From assembly GCF_945859685.1 (NCBI RefSeq), contig NC_079147.1, forward strand, positions 72,198,946 to 72,262,945: a stretch of 64,000 bases of DNA, read 5' to 3'. Each line of letters opens with the position of its first letter. The stretch's first letter is position 1. Source of the stretch: Eupeodes corollae (taxonomy: Eukaryota > Arthropoda > Insecta > Diptera > Syrphidae). Below, piece by piece: positions 11,938-22,715 of this stretch. Below the pieces are notes generated by a model. That model made no database searches. It had not been told where the DNA came from and saw only the letters and a list, made by a program, of their open reading frames with translations. Made by a program: the position numbers and the translations under genes.

Positions 11938-14900
11938 ATGAGTGATTCAGTGGAATTAAAGGTTTTCAATAAGACATGTTCACAAATTTTGAAAAATAGC
12001 GCAAAGTTCAGAAATTTGAAACCTGAACAGAAAACTAAGAATTACTTGATAGGACATTTGAATATTCTAGAAGAAAATTTTAGAAAAGTATGCGAGTTGT
12101 ACGATGCTTTTCAAGGCGCCGAAGAAGATGAAACAGTTTTAGATGAGTGTGAGGAAAAGTACGATGATACTATGGAAACTTGCCTGTCGTACAAAGCTGG
12201 TATTTTAGATGAGTTAGATAGGTTAGATAGTTTGCAATTTGGTGAAAATTCCAGAGATGAAAGTAAGGATGGTGCCAAATCCCATAATCGGCGGGAATGT
12301 TTTTTGAATAACGCGGCTAAATCATCAAACTTCCGTGAAATAAGACTTCCTGCGATAACTCCCCCAACGTTCTATGGGGATTATGACAATTGGCGTCCAT
12401 TTCACGATCTCTTCGTCTCTTTAATCCATAGCAATTCATCACTGTCTAAAATAGAAAAGTTAACATATTTGAAATCTTGCTTAAAGGGTAGTGCAGCTTC
12501 TTTGTTAGATTACCTCGAGGTCAACAATGACAATTATGACCAGGCATGGTCAATTTTGGTAACGCGTTACGACCATAAGCGGATTTTGGTCACCACTCAG
12601 CTTAAAACATTTTTCGATCAGCCGGCAGTCAGTGTTGAAACAGCAGATTCCATCAAGGGCCTCTTAGACAAGTCAACAGAGGTGCTTCATGCTTTGAAGA
12701 ATTTAGGTGTTCCTGTAGATAGTTGGGATGTTGTAATTATTTTCACTCTCCTGCAAAAATTACCAGCAAAAACTCAACAGTTGTGGGAAGAAAAGCTTGG
12801 TTTAAGTACAGAGTTACCTACCTTTAGAGAATTTTCAACCTTTTTGACAACTAGGTTTCGTTCTTTAGAGGTTGTTTGTCAGCAGAACTCCAAACCCAAG
12901 GTTAACTCGGGTTCGAGTAAGGAACAGTTGAAGCTGAAACCAAAGGTGCTGCATATGAAGTCGGTGAAGAAGCAGAAGTATAGCTGCGCAGTATGCCACA
13001 AGGGTCAGCATTCACTTCGTTCGTGCCACTCATTTTTGAAGCTGGATGTTGCTGCAAGGTTGAAACATGTGAAACAAATCGGCGTTTGCGAAAATTGCTT
13101 AGCTTACAATCACAAAACGTTTCAATGTCCTAGTGAAAAACGGTGTTTTCACTGCAACCAAAAACATCACACGCTTTTGCACATTTCTCTTATTGCTCAA
13201 AATTCTAATTTCAGCCAAAATTCTCAAAATTCACAATCCAATCAAGCGAATTGTTCCAGTTTTAATTCAGCTACATCGAATGCGCTTAATACAAATACAA
13301 ATTCACAGTCTGGTAATTCAAATAATAATCAAAATACAAACCAGATTAATCCAAACGCGAAACCATTCAATCCGAGTCCTAGCCAAGCTGCCACTTCGCA
13401 AATTTATCAAAATTATCACGTCGCAAATCCCTTGAGTACTATGGTGTTACTTGCTACAGCAGTCATCCAAATACAATCAGCCAACGGAGAATTCATCAGT
13501 TTGAGAGCGCTGCTAGATCCTGGTTCAGAATCAACATTCATCACTGAACGAGCGGTACAACAACTTCGTCTAAAAAAATGTCGTACCTTCATGGAATTCT
13601 CTGGTTTGGGAAACAACAAAAGTGGTTCTTGTCAAAGCTTTGTCGATATGAAAATCAAATCTCTACATACCTCTTTTCAAACTGATGCTAGGGCGTTTGT
13701 TCTCAAAACTATAACTGGTTTACTTCCCAATAGAGAAATTCTGCCTGATCAATGGGGTCACATTCAGGGTTTGTGTTTGGCTGATCCTTCTTTCTATAAA
13801 CCTTCTAGTGTTGACTTGCTCCTAGGTAGTGGTGTCTTCTCCGAGGTCGTTTTGCCAGAAATAGTAAGGGGAAATGAGCCTGTAGCACCAATTGCACAGA
13901 ATACTCAACTCGGGTGGATTGTTTTTGGCAATGCGCCAATTCAAACTTGCCGTGTCCACCTACAGCTTGTTGATATCGATACCCAGCTTCGAAAATTTTG
14001 GGAAATCGAAGAATCGCCGTTTGAAGATCCAGAAACTGCAGAAAATATCGCCTGTGAAGAACACTTCAAAACACACACCAGACGTTTGCCAAATGGAAGA
14101 TTCGAAGTCTCACTACCATTCAAAGAAGGTGTTCGACCAGCACTAGGAGCAAGTCAGCAAGGAGCATTACGAAGGTTTCTCCAGCTCGAAAGAAGATTCG
14201 ACAACAATCCTCAATTGCAGAAGGAGTATTCAGCGTGCATCTCGGAATATCTTCAGTTGGATCAGATGGAAAAGGTAGATGTCAGCCAAGGTGAAATTCT
14301 CCAATCACCATTCCACTATGTTGTTCCACATCATGCCGTGTTCAAGGAGTCCAGCACAACCACAAAGCTTCGAGTAGTTTTCGATGCTGCCTTTAAAACT
14401 ACAAATGGGACTTCGTTGAATGAACATCTTTTGGTGGGACCTAAAACGCAATCAAATATAATGGATATCATACTAAAATGGAGAAAATTCAAGATTACAT
14501 TGACGGCTGACATCGAAAAAATGTACCGGCAGATCCAGATGAAACAACCAGACACCTTTTATCAGCTGATTTACTGGCGAGACAACAAGATGAATCCGCT
14601 GCAGCTGTATCGATTAAAAACCGTCACTTTTGGAACAGCCTCCGCTCCTTACCTGGCCACTCGCACGTTGAACAAGCTTGCTGATGACGAGAAGGACAAA
14701 TATCCGTTAGCAGCCCAGATGATACGTCACGATATGTACGTTGATGATTTGGTAAGGGGAGCAGACTCAGTACCAGAAGCTCAACAAAAGGTAGCTGAAA
14801 TCAACCATCTTCTATCATTAGCTGGTTTTCACTTACGTAAATGGGCGAGCAATTCTGAAGATGCCTTGATCAATATTGCACCCCAAGAACGTGAAGTTGA

Positions 14901-17322
14901 TTTTCTGTTGCCTTTCGATTCTTCTGAGCACATTAAAACCTTGGGCATAAAATGGCTCCCTTCCAGTGACTCATTCACTTTTCAGTGGGTTCAATCTGAA
15001 GCAACTGAAGTCACTAAGCGAACCATCTTTTCAACCATTGCTAAACTTTTCGATCCACTTGGCTGGATTTCTCCGTGCGTGATTTCAGCAAAAATTATCA
15101 TGCAAAAATTGTGGTTGAAAGGTTTAGCATGGGATGTTCCTGTTCCTCTCAATCTGCAACAAGAATGGATTTCTCTGCGAACAGATTTGCCAAGTCTCGA
15201 AAAAATTCGAATACCAAGATGGATTTGCACTGAAAAAGAGAATTTAGAGTTAGAATTACATGGTTTTAGTGACGCTTCTATGAAGGCATATGGGGCAGTA
15301 GTTTACCTTAGGATTCTGAACAGAAGCAACAAAATTCACACTCACCTCGTTATGTCCAAAACTAGAGTTGCTCCTCTTAATACAGTTTCACTCCCTCGAC
15401 TTGAGTTATGTGGGGCTGTTATGTTAGCTCGTCTTCTGTGCTATGTAAGAGATGTTTTGCAACTAGGCCAAATCAAAACTTACGCGTGGACTGATTCCAC
15501 CATAACTTTATGTTGGATAGCTGCACCGCCATCAAAATGGAAGACTTTTATCAGCAATCGAGTAGCCGAAATTCAGCGATTAACTAACGTTAACATTTGG
15601 AATCACGTCCCCACTAAACTGAATCCTGCGGACTTAGCTTCGAGAGGAATTTCGCCATCAGAATTAAAAGTTAACACTCTTTGGTGGCGAGGACCAGAGT
15701 ATCTTCAATCAATTTGGAAGTTCCCGTTTCCAAGTCCAAAAACAACGTATGAAACTAAAGAAGAAATGCGATCAGTAAAGGTCCAGTTACATTGCGCAAT
15801 AGAATCTGAAAATCAAGTTGCAAAATTATTTCATAAAATCTCAGATTTGAAAAAACTGATACGAATCATCGCTTATTGCCGGAGGATTGTTCACATTTGC
15901 TTGAAAAAACTCCCGATGAACCATTTAATTGAACTACTTACCACTTCCGAGTTACAAAACGCAACATTTAATTGCATCAGAGCTGCTCAAAAACAGATGT
16001 TTCCTGAAGAAATCCAAAACTTAATCAAGCATCCATCATCATCGAAACATTTTGGATCACTACATCCGTTTATCGACCGAAATGGTATTCTTCGAGTTGG
16101 AGGACGCCTTCAAAATTCAAACTTACAGTTCGAACAACAACATCCAGTCATCCTCAAACCAGAACACGTCTTTTCGAAATTACTCATCCGGGAAGCTCAC
16201 GAAAAAACGCTCCATGGTGGATTGCAGCAAATGGTCACCAATCTCCGCACCAAATATTGGATTTTGAATCTCAAGAGAAGCGTGAAAAAATACATTCATA
16301 AATGCGTAATTTGCTTTCGATTCAAAGCTAAACCCATGCAACAATTGATGGGGAATTTACCAGCTGTTCGAGTCAGAGTGTCCCGGCCATTTACACACAC
16401 AGGTGTAGATTATGCTGGACCGATAGAGGTTAAATCCTGGAAAGGACGTGGAGGCAAAATCTATAAAGGGTATTTCGCCATATTTGTTTGTCTAGCTACC
16501 AAAGCAATCCACTTGGAAGCGGTAAGTGACATGACGACTCAGGCATTTTTGGCAGCTTTTCGAAGATTTACGGCACGTCGAGGTGTCTGCACTGAAATGT
16601 ACAGCGACTGCGGAAAGAACTTCGTGGGTGCCAATACCGAGCTCCAAAGAATGATGAAGTCTGCAAAGATCGATTGGAAGCAAATCACAACAACAACAAC
16701 GAACGTCGGAACTAAATGGAATTTCATTCCTCCCGCTTCTCCCCATTTTGGTGGATTATGGGAAGCAGGAGTGAAATCCGTAAAGTTTCATTTGAAAAGG
16801 GTCGTCAGAAATGAAACCCTTACATTCGAGGAGCTCAGCACGCTTCTAACAGAAATAGAAGCATGTCTAAACTCGAGACCTCTTTGTCCAGTTTCCGACA
16901 ACCTAGACGACTTCGCTATTCTCACGCCAGCACACTTCCTGTTTGGAACATCGGCCCAACTAGTTCCAGAAGCAGATTTGGCAGAAAAGGTTTCCAACCT
17001 TGATAGGTGGAGAAAAATCCAAATTGCTGTTCATTCGTGCTGGAAGCAATGGAGTAGCGAATATCTAGCTCGCCTTCAGCAACGACCGAAGTGGTTGAAA
17101 ACCGAAGCACAGCCTCAAATCGGAGACCTGGTTTTGCTGAAGGATGAACGATTGCCACCTTCTCAATGGGCTCTTGCACGCATCATATCTTTAGTTCCAG
17201 GAAAAGATGGGTTGATTCGTGTCGTCAACATAAAAACGCAGTCTGGAGAGTTCAAAAGACCAATTACAAAAATTTGCCTACTACCATCCAATCGAACTGC
17301 AGATGAAACCGCAACTATCTAA
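11938..17322 (+). CDS. BEL/Pao Gag-Pol polyprotein, intact
   Basis: The 1794-residue polyprotein builds the particle and copies and integrates the element. Domains in order: Gag of the BEL type (YGDYDNWRPFHDLF near residue 145); zinc knuckles from about 350 to 410 (CAVCHKGQHSLRSC, CENCLAYNHKTFQC, CFHCNQKHH); an Asn/Gln-rich linker; aspartic protease with LLDPGSEST near 526; reverse transcriptase with KLRVVFDAA near 812 and YVDD at 934-937; RNase H beginning at FSDAS near 1108; integrase zinc-binding (H..H..CVIC, 1420-1458); integrase core with GVDYAGP near 1490, SDCGKNF near 1557 and WEAGVK near 1609; and a C-terminal DUF5641-like tail. All catalytic residues that I can place are present. The start ATG sits in CACAATG after a 5' leader with repeated GTTGAGTGC phrases. 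Confidence 0.95.
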   Translation: MSDSVELKVFNKTCSQILKNSAKFRNLKPEQKTKNYLIGHLNILEENFRKVCELYDAFQGAEEDETVLDECEEKYDDTMETCLSYKAGILDELDRLDSLQFGENSRDESKDGAKSHNRRECFLNNAAKSSNFREIRLPAITPPTFYGDYDNWRPFHDLFVSLIHSNSSLSKIEKLTYLKSCLKGSAASLLDYLEVNNDNYDQAWSILVTRYDHKRILVTTQLKTFFDQPAVSVETADSIKGLLDKSTEVLHALKNLGVPVDSWDVVIIFTLLQKLPAKTQQLWEEKLGLSTELPTFREFSTFLTTRFRSLEVVCQQNSKPKVNSGSSKEQLKLKPKVLHMKSVKKQKYSCAVCHKGQHSLRSCHSFLKLDVAARLKHVKQIGVCENCLAYNHKTFQCPSEKRCFHCNQKHHTLLHISLIAQNSNFSQNSQNSQSNQANCSSFNSATSNALNTNTNSQSGNSNNNQNTNQINPNAKPFNPSPSQAATSQIYQNYHVANPLSTMVLLATAVIQIQSANGEFISLRALLDPGSESTFITERAVQQLRLKKCRTFMEFSGLGNNKSGSCQSFVDMKIKSLHTSFQTDARAFVLKTITGLLPNREILPDQWGHIQGLCLADPSFYKPSSVDLLLGSGVFSEVVLPEIVRGNEPVAPIAQNTQLGWIVFGNAPIQTCRVHLQLVDIDTQLRKFWEIEESPFEDPETAENIACEEHFKTHTRRLPNGRFEVSLPFKEGVRPALGASQQGALRRFLQLERRFDNNPQLQKEYSACISEYLQLDQMEKVDVSQGEILQSPFHYVVPHHAVFKESSTTTKLRVVFDAAFKTTNGTSLNEHLLVGPKTQSNIMDIILKWRKFKITLTADIEKMYRQIQMKQPDTFYQLIYWRDNKMNPLQLYRLKTVTFGTASAPYLATRTLNKLADDEKDKYPLAAQMIRHDMYVDDLVRGADSVPEAQQKVAEINHLLSLAGFHLRKWASNSEDALINIAPQEREVDFLLPFDSSEHIKTLGIKWLPSSDSFTFQWVQSEATEVTKRTIFSTIAKLFDPLGWISPCVISAKIIMQKLWLKGLAWDVPVPLNLQQEWISLRTDLPSLEKIRIPRWICTEKENLELELHGFSDASMKAYGAVVYLRILNRSNKIHTHLVMSKTRVAPLNTVSLPRLELCGAVMLARLLCYVRDVLQLGQIKTYAWTDSTITLCWIAAPPSKWKTFISNRVAEIQRLTNVNIWNHVPTKLNPADLASRGISPSELKVNTLWWRGPEYLQSIWKFPFPSPKTTYETKEEMRSVKVQLHCAIESENQVAKLFHKISDLKKLIRIIAYCRRIVHICLKKLPMNHLIELLTTSELQNATFNCIRAAQKQMFPEEIQNLIKHPSSSKHFGSLHPFIDRNGILRVGGRLQNSNLQFEQQHPVILKPEHVFSKLLIREAHEKTLHGGLQQMVTNLRTKYWILNLKRSVKKYIHKCVICFRFKAKPMQQLMGNLPAVRVRVSRPFTHTGVDYAGPIEVKSWKGRGGKIYKGYFAIFVCLATKAIHLEAVSDMTTQAFLAAFRRFTARRGVCTEMYSDCGKNFVGANTELQRMMKSAKIDWKQITTTTTNVGTKWNFIPPASPHFGGLWEAGVKSVKFHLKRVVRNETLTFEELSTLLTEIEACLNSRPLCPVSDNLDDFAILTPAHFLFGTSAQLVPEADLAEKVSNLDRWRKIQIAVHSCWKQWSSEYLARLQQRPKWLKTEAQPQIGDLVLLKDERLPPSQWALARIISLVPGKDGLIRVVNIKTQSGEFKRPITKICLLPSNRTADETATI

Positions 17323-18950
17323 CCATGGACGAAAATCTAACATGCAATCAACAAACACTCGTATTAACTAAATCACAATAAGAAATAACAATCATGCATC
17401 CATCACAGTCGTTCAACTCTGATGTTGTTAGCAGAAAATCAAAATATTCAACATCAGTCACTCACAAATCAATAATCATTCAGAAATGTCGTCACAGATA
17501 ATAAAATTATTTCTGCAAAGCAAGATTGCATTCTGAAAAAATCAATCACTCACAACTCATACTCATTTATTCGATACACTCACTCACTCGCTATCGCTCA
17601 CAAAATCAATTATTCGATACACTGACTCACTCGCTATCGCTCACAAAATCAATCATCGATACAATCATTCACTATCACTCACAAACGCACACTCAGTAAC
17701 TTGAAACACTCAATCTTCGATATCGATCAAAACTCACATTCGTTATCACTCTCACATGCAAATCACACGCACTCATACTCTACCAACCGATAACACACAC
17801 ATTCGATCGATATCACTCATATATTCAAAAATATCACACTCACAAAATTCCATAATATTCACAGTAAATCACAATAAATTCATTTTGAAATATCACATAA
17901 TAAATTATTTTAAATAAACACATATTCGAAAAAAAAAAAAAACATTCAAATACAATTTATTTATCACACAACTAATGTTATTATCACAAAAACAAATCAA
18001 TTTGATCACAGTCACAGAAATTTCCAATCATCATATAAATCACAATTAGGTCAAATATCACAATCAGCACATCATCACAAACTTAAAATCAATTGTAATT
18101 CACCGAAAATTAATTTTAGTTTTACTTAAAGCAACTTTAATTCTATGTAAAAGGAATTAATTTAATTCGCCGTAAAATATTTTAAATATACTTAAAATTC
18201 ACACCAGAATTACAACAAAACATTCAAAAACAATTTGCGAACTGAGAATAAAATTTAATTTTTCGAACGGAAAACCGAAACACCCTGTAAAACTAATTAA
18301 AAACCATATCTAATTAATCAAATTTTAATCATCTACAGTCCACTAAAAAAAAAAAAAAAAATCGATTTAAAAATAATTTAATCAAAATTAATTAATTTTA
18401 CACATAAAAAAATGAACACCCTATTTCTAAACGAAAATTAGCCCAAGCCATCAATGAAACAAAAAAAAAAACAACAATAATGGGTATGCTTATGGGAATA
18501 CACACGAACACGTATAAGCTTATTGGAGATGAAGGGAAGACACAAAACACACAATTTATTGACATAAACAACAAAGTAACACAAAATATAATTAAAACTC
18601 ACTTTAATTCGTCACCATATAGCACTATAATTGTTTTTTCCATTAAAGTTATTACTTTTATTAACATATTTAACAATATCACAAATTAAAACAAAGCGAA
18701 TGCAAAACCGAACTAAAACAATTTACAACCGACGCCGACATGTAGAACTTGTAGCAATTGTGGAACGTAGACAAACTACAAGAACATGATAGATTCCTGT
18801 CATTCACAATTAGATCTGTTTGATTAAATTTTTTTTTTGTGTTCTCGTAATGTATTACAATTTATTGTTATAAATGTATTAAATATTTGTTTTATATCGT
18901 TCCATGAGCACTCTGAAGGAAATAAAACAAACTTGCGAACGTTGTTCACA
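17323..18950 (+). other. BEL/Pao 3' non-coding region
   Basis: A 1.6-kb A/C-rich region between the Gag-Pol stop and the purine tract. It is full of TCAC/CACTCACT phrases, including a near-perfect local duplication around 17565-17650. No open envelope-like frame is present. The 18480-18689 frame shows no motif. Confidence 0.6.
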
Positions 18951-18962
18951 GCTGGGGAGGAA
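18951..18962 (+). promoter_or_regulatory. polypurine tract before the 3' LTR
   Basis: GCTGGGGAGGAA lies immediately before the LTR start TGTTGCG. A purine run in this position primes plus-strand synthesis in LTR retrotransposons. Confidence 0.7.
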
Positions 18963-19285
18963 TGTTGCGAACATAACCTTAAGCATACAGCAGCTCAACT
19001 GATGTAACCATACAGTGGCTCAACTAGATATACTTTCAACAACCTCTCAAGCTTGGAAGTCAAAATATATAAATGTCATTTATCAAATGTCATATATAAT
19101 ATAATTTTAATTTTGTAATCTCTTTGTTTTAAAAATACATAAATCTTTTATATACTATAAAGCTGTAAAATTGTACCTAAAATGTTACTATTGTTTGTTC
19201 AATAAAATTTATTACTTTGTCACACCTCACCGAGGAAACAACATTTCTTTTATTTCTGGTTGGAAAACCGTTTTTGGACGAAACA
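18963..19285 (+). repeat. BEL/Pao 3' LTR (about 323 bp)
   Basis: Begins TGTTGCGAACA directly after the purine tract and ends ...GAAACA before TTT and the primer-site-like motif. An AATAAA at 19201 is a plausible polyadenylation signal. The right border is uncertain: an alternative end at TTTGTCACA (about 19224) would leave 60 bp unexplained. No second copy exists in the window to confirm the borders. Confidence 0.6.
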
Positions 19286-19288
19286 TTT

Positions 19289-19306
19289 TGGTCCTTCGAG
19301 CCGGAT
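19289..19306 (+). promoter_or_regulatory. primer-binding-site-like motif, right (matches tRNA-Tyr 3' end)
   Basis: TGGTCCTTCGAGCCGGAT is complementary to the 3' end of insect tRNA-Tyr including the added CCA (from recall of that tRNA, not a search). It sits three bases after the putative LTR end, the usual place for a primer site. It is also readable on the minus strand as RTE coding sequence (ESNPARRTK), so it might belong to the RTE. Confidence 0.5.
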
Positions 19307-22270
19307 TGGATTCGAAGACCTTCCGGGCTGGAGCGTTGATGTCCATCCACTCTACATGACCTAGCCATCTAAGCTGTTGGACTTTAATTCTGCTAACTAG
19401 GTCAGTGTCGCTGTACATCCCGTACAGTTCGTCGTTATATCTTCTCCTACATTCTCCATCTATGCGTACCGGACCAAAAATCACCCGAAGAATTTTTCTC
19501 TCGAAGCACCCTAAGACGCTCTCATCTTTCTTTGACAGGGTCCAGGCCTTAGCGCCATAAATGAGAACCGGGATAATGAGTGTCTTATAGATGGTGATTT
19601 TAGATGCTCGAGAGAGGACTTTACTTCTCAATTGCCTTCTAAGTCCAAAGAAGCAGCGATTTGCAAGAGTTATTCTTCGTTTGATTTCAGCGCTGGTGTC
19701 CTCGTTGTCTGCATTAATAGCGGTGCCTAGGTAGGCAAAGTCCTTTACTACCTCAAAGTTATATCTGTCAATGGTGACGCTTTGTCCGAGACGTCATTGT
19801 TCAGTGTCCTTGTTTGATGACAGCTAATACCTGGTATTGCCCTCATTGACCACCAAACCCATCTTCTTCGTTTCCCTCACAATGCTCAAAAACGCTTCAC
19901 TGACATCACGCTTTGATCTACCGATTTTGGAAGATTGTGCCTCTAGTGTTGACGGTTGAGTTTTGCACAATTTTTTTCCAGAACAATGTTGAAGAAGTCG
20001 CATGACAGTGCATCGCCTTGTCTAAAACCTTTTTTGACATCAAATGCATCGGTAAGATCTTTTCCGACCTTGATAGAGCAGCATGCTTTTTCCATCGTCA
20101 TTCTGCACAAACGGATAAGTTTGACAGGGATGCCAAAACTAGACATTGCTCGGTAGAGCTCTTCTCTATAGATGCTGTCATACGCGGCTTTAAAATCGAT
20201 AAAGAGATGGTGGATATCGATTTGAAGCTCCTGAATATTTGGTCGATAGTGGACTTTCCTGGTCTGAAGCCAAACTGATAAGGACCAATCAGGTTGTTGA
20301 CGAATGGCTACAGACATTCACATTATACGGCAATGTTAAGGAGACTGATGCCTCTGTAGTTGACGCAATTTAGAGGATCTCCTTTCTTATGTATCGGACA
20401 TACAATGCTGAGATTCCATTGTGTATATGATTGTATGCCTCTAGTTTCGCTGCGTGCGCTTGCCGGCATTCGTCGTCAAACCAGGGGTTTCGCTAAGGTG
20501 TGAAACCCAGCACTTCAGAGGCGGCATCTCTGATGGCTGCAAGGCAATGTTGCCACTGGTTTTCAATGCTTAATGCAGGCAGCATAGGAGTCTCTTGCGA
20601 TTGTAGCCGTCTAACGTCGAATCTTCTCACAGTACTTCCTTGTTTTGGCTTGGATCGGGATATCCGTAGCCGTACCTTGGCTACAACGAGGTAGTGGTCC
20701 GAGTCAATGTTGGCCTCTCGGAATGTTCGGATATCCTGGATACTGGAGAAGTGTCGTGCGTCGATCGCAATGTGGTCAATCTGGTTGACGGTTGATTGAT
20801 CAAGAAGTTTTCATGTCCCCTTGTGGATATTGAGATGCGTGAACTGCGTACTAGCTACCAGAACGTCTCGACCGCAGTGAAATCGATCAGCCTGAATCCG
20901 TTGTCGGAGGTGGTGTCGTGCAGGCTGTATCTCCCGATTATCCCACCAAAGATGTCTTCTCTTCCTAGCTTGGCATTAAAATCTCCTAAGACAATTTTAA
21001 TGTCATAGCCAGGGCACTGCTCATATGTCTTGTCCAAGAGCTCGAAGAATATGTCTTTGGTGTCTTCATCTTTCTCCTCTGTTGGGGCATGCGCGAGTTA
21101 CGTACCCCGCATCAACATCCGGCAACAACCAGCAACAATGTAGCATAAGCTTATATTAATTTTCATTTAATTTCCCATAGTAATGTAAAACCTTTGTCAC
21201 TTGCATTTTATTTTAAATTCTTTAAAAGTAATTCTAAACCTTCTGTTTACTGTTTTCAAACATTCCCACTAACACATAAAGTTATGAGTCAGCTAAAAAA
21301 AATATTATAAAAACCAATTCCACATGTAAAACATAGTTCAGTTGCAATAAAGCTTTCAATATAGAAAATATAAATTTTGTTTTTTTTCATAATCGCCGCT
21401 GCTCCCACCGTAACTCGCGCATATTAGGCTTATGTTGGCGAATTTAGCCTTGATGCGGATTGTCGTGATGCGCTCGCTCACACTGTTGAAACTCAAGACT
21501 TTTTGCCTGAGCCTAGTTCCAACAACAAATCCACACCCAAATAGACGCTGTCTTTGTTCTCGGTAGCAGTCGCCGTAGTAGATATCGCAGTCTTTTAGTT
21601 TGCGTTTGCCCGGTCCATCCCATCGCACTTCTTGGATGGCGGTAATATCTGCCTTGCAGCAGTTTAGGGCTCCCGCTAATTGTTCGGCTGCACGTGGTCT
21701 GTTAAGGGACCTAACATTCCACGTACATATCCGAAGTTCGTTGTCCTTATTTCGTTTGCGTGGGTTGTCAACAGTGAATCCGTCCGTATTCGAGGCTTGT
21801 TGTTGCTTCGAAACTATGATGTTTTTACGTGGCCAGGAAGTCACCCCGACGGCACAACCCCCAACCTGGAGGGCCAGATCCTTAGTATAACTCCAAGGAA
21901 GGGGAGCCGAATGAACCGCTCCTTATAGGCCTGGGCTCCGATTATGTCGAAGAAGCCCTATAAGGTGTTCACTAAGTAGTTCGACCTTACTGGAACTGTA
22001 GACGCCACCGTTGATTCTATCTCGAGAATTCGTCCGCTGCCGCCTGGATTAGGAGAGGTGCCTTATCGGAAACACCTCTCCCCCCTCTCTCGTTTGCTGC
22101 CCCCAACAACTTTCCACTGGGGTTGGAACCCAATCTCCAGTTGAGGTACTAGGCACCCGATGTTCACCGCGGGGAGGTGAGAGTAGGAGTTGATAGACAG
22201 AGGTGGGTTTTGAGAAAAACCTGTGGACGCTTGTGTCCTCTTGAATGCACATGTCTACCATTTGAACATC
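19290..22270 (-). mobile_element. RTE copy B, main piece
   Basis: Minus-strand RTE with 5' end fixed at 22270 by the duplicated AATGTTACAATC. Endonuclease motifs (TWNVRSLNR, GDFNAKLGRE) and C-terminal motifs (RRRYNDELYGMYSD, RWLGHVEWM) are present. About 0.6 kb is deleted near 20430: the sequence jumps from the middle of the ORF before the RT to the PDEW part of the RT. The endonuclease is interrupted by a solo LTR at 21096-21415. Several frameshifts make it dead. Confidence 0.85.
21096..21415 (+). mobile_element. solo LTR, gypsy-type, with 4-bp target duplication
   Basis: A 320-bp insertion in the RTE endonuclease region. It begins AGTTACG and ends CGTAACT (perfect 7-bp inverted ends) and is flanked by CGCG on both sides (21092-21095 and 21416-21419). 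Copy A has a single CGCG at the matching site. AGT..ACT ends with a 4-bp duplication are typical of gypsy-group LTRs. On the plus strand a TATAAAAA at 21306 is followed about 34 bases later by TTCAGTTG, a good insect TATA-plus-initiator pair, then AATAAA at about 21347. No internal region remains, so it is a recombination product. Confidence 0.78.
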
Positions 22271-22670
22271 AATGTTACAATCAATTTATTGAAAACCAAG
22301 TTTTGAGGACGTGTTATCTCAGGAAATGGTTCACTCACTTGGCCGGCTCGGCTGTGCGATTTGAAGCCTTTAGACTATTTCCTGTGGGGCTATACGTCAA
22401 GTATATTGTCTATTGCAACAAGTCAGAGACGATTGATGAACTTCGTACGAATATTGAACGAAATTTTGCAGAGGCATCGGCCGATTTATGCTTTAAAACC
22501 GTCTAAAATTGGGTTGAGCGTCTGGATTTCTGCTAGCGTGCCGTGGTGGCCATGTAAAAGAAATCGAGTTAAATACCTAATGGCATCAACCGTACTCTCA
22601 CAGGAATAAAGAATTTCATTGATATCCAAAAAAGATTTTGTTTTATTAAAAAAAAACTTTTGTAGGGAGA
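22271..22670 (+). pseudogene. Tc1/mariner transposase remnant, 3' part
   Basis: Continues the remnant of 10440-11044. Frames include pieces equivalent to LDYFLWGY (around 22370-22400) and the C-terminal region with repeated stops. The first 12 bases are the second copy of the RTE target duplication. The 3' TIR could not be placed with confidence; similarity fades around 22650-22670. Confidence 0.65.
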
Positions 22671-22715
22671 ATACTAAATACAGAGCGTATAAATATCTCA
22701 CACTTAAAGGAGATC

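Larger units (their letters stand above)
11221..19306 (+). mobile_element. BEL/Pao LTR retrotransposon inserted in RTE copy B, single LTR
   Basis: Order on the plus strand: primer-binding-site-like motif (11221-11235), 5' untranslated region, Gag-Pol ORF (11938-17322), long A/C-rich 3' region, purine tract, one LTR (18963-19285) and a second primer-binding-site-like motif (19289-19306). No copy of the 3' LTR is found at the left end, where RTE sequence directly precedes the motif. This is therefore neither an ordinary two-LTR insertion nor a solo LTR. The intact ORF suggests the copy is young, but a missing 5' LTR removes the normal promoter. Confidence 0.85.

Noticed and set aside
19287..19310. 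Partial tRNA-Tyr gene
   Set aside because: Only the 3' end sequence (as complement) is present; there is no anticodon stem or 5' half. A primer-binding site or RTE coding sequence explains it.
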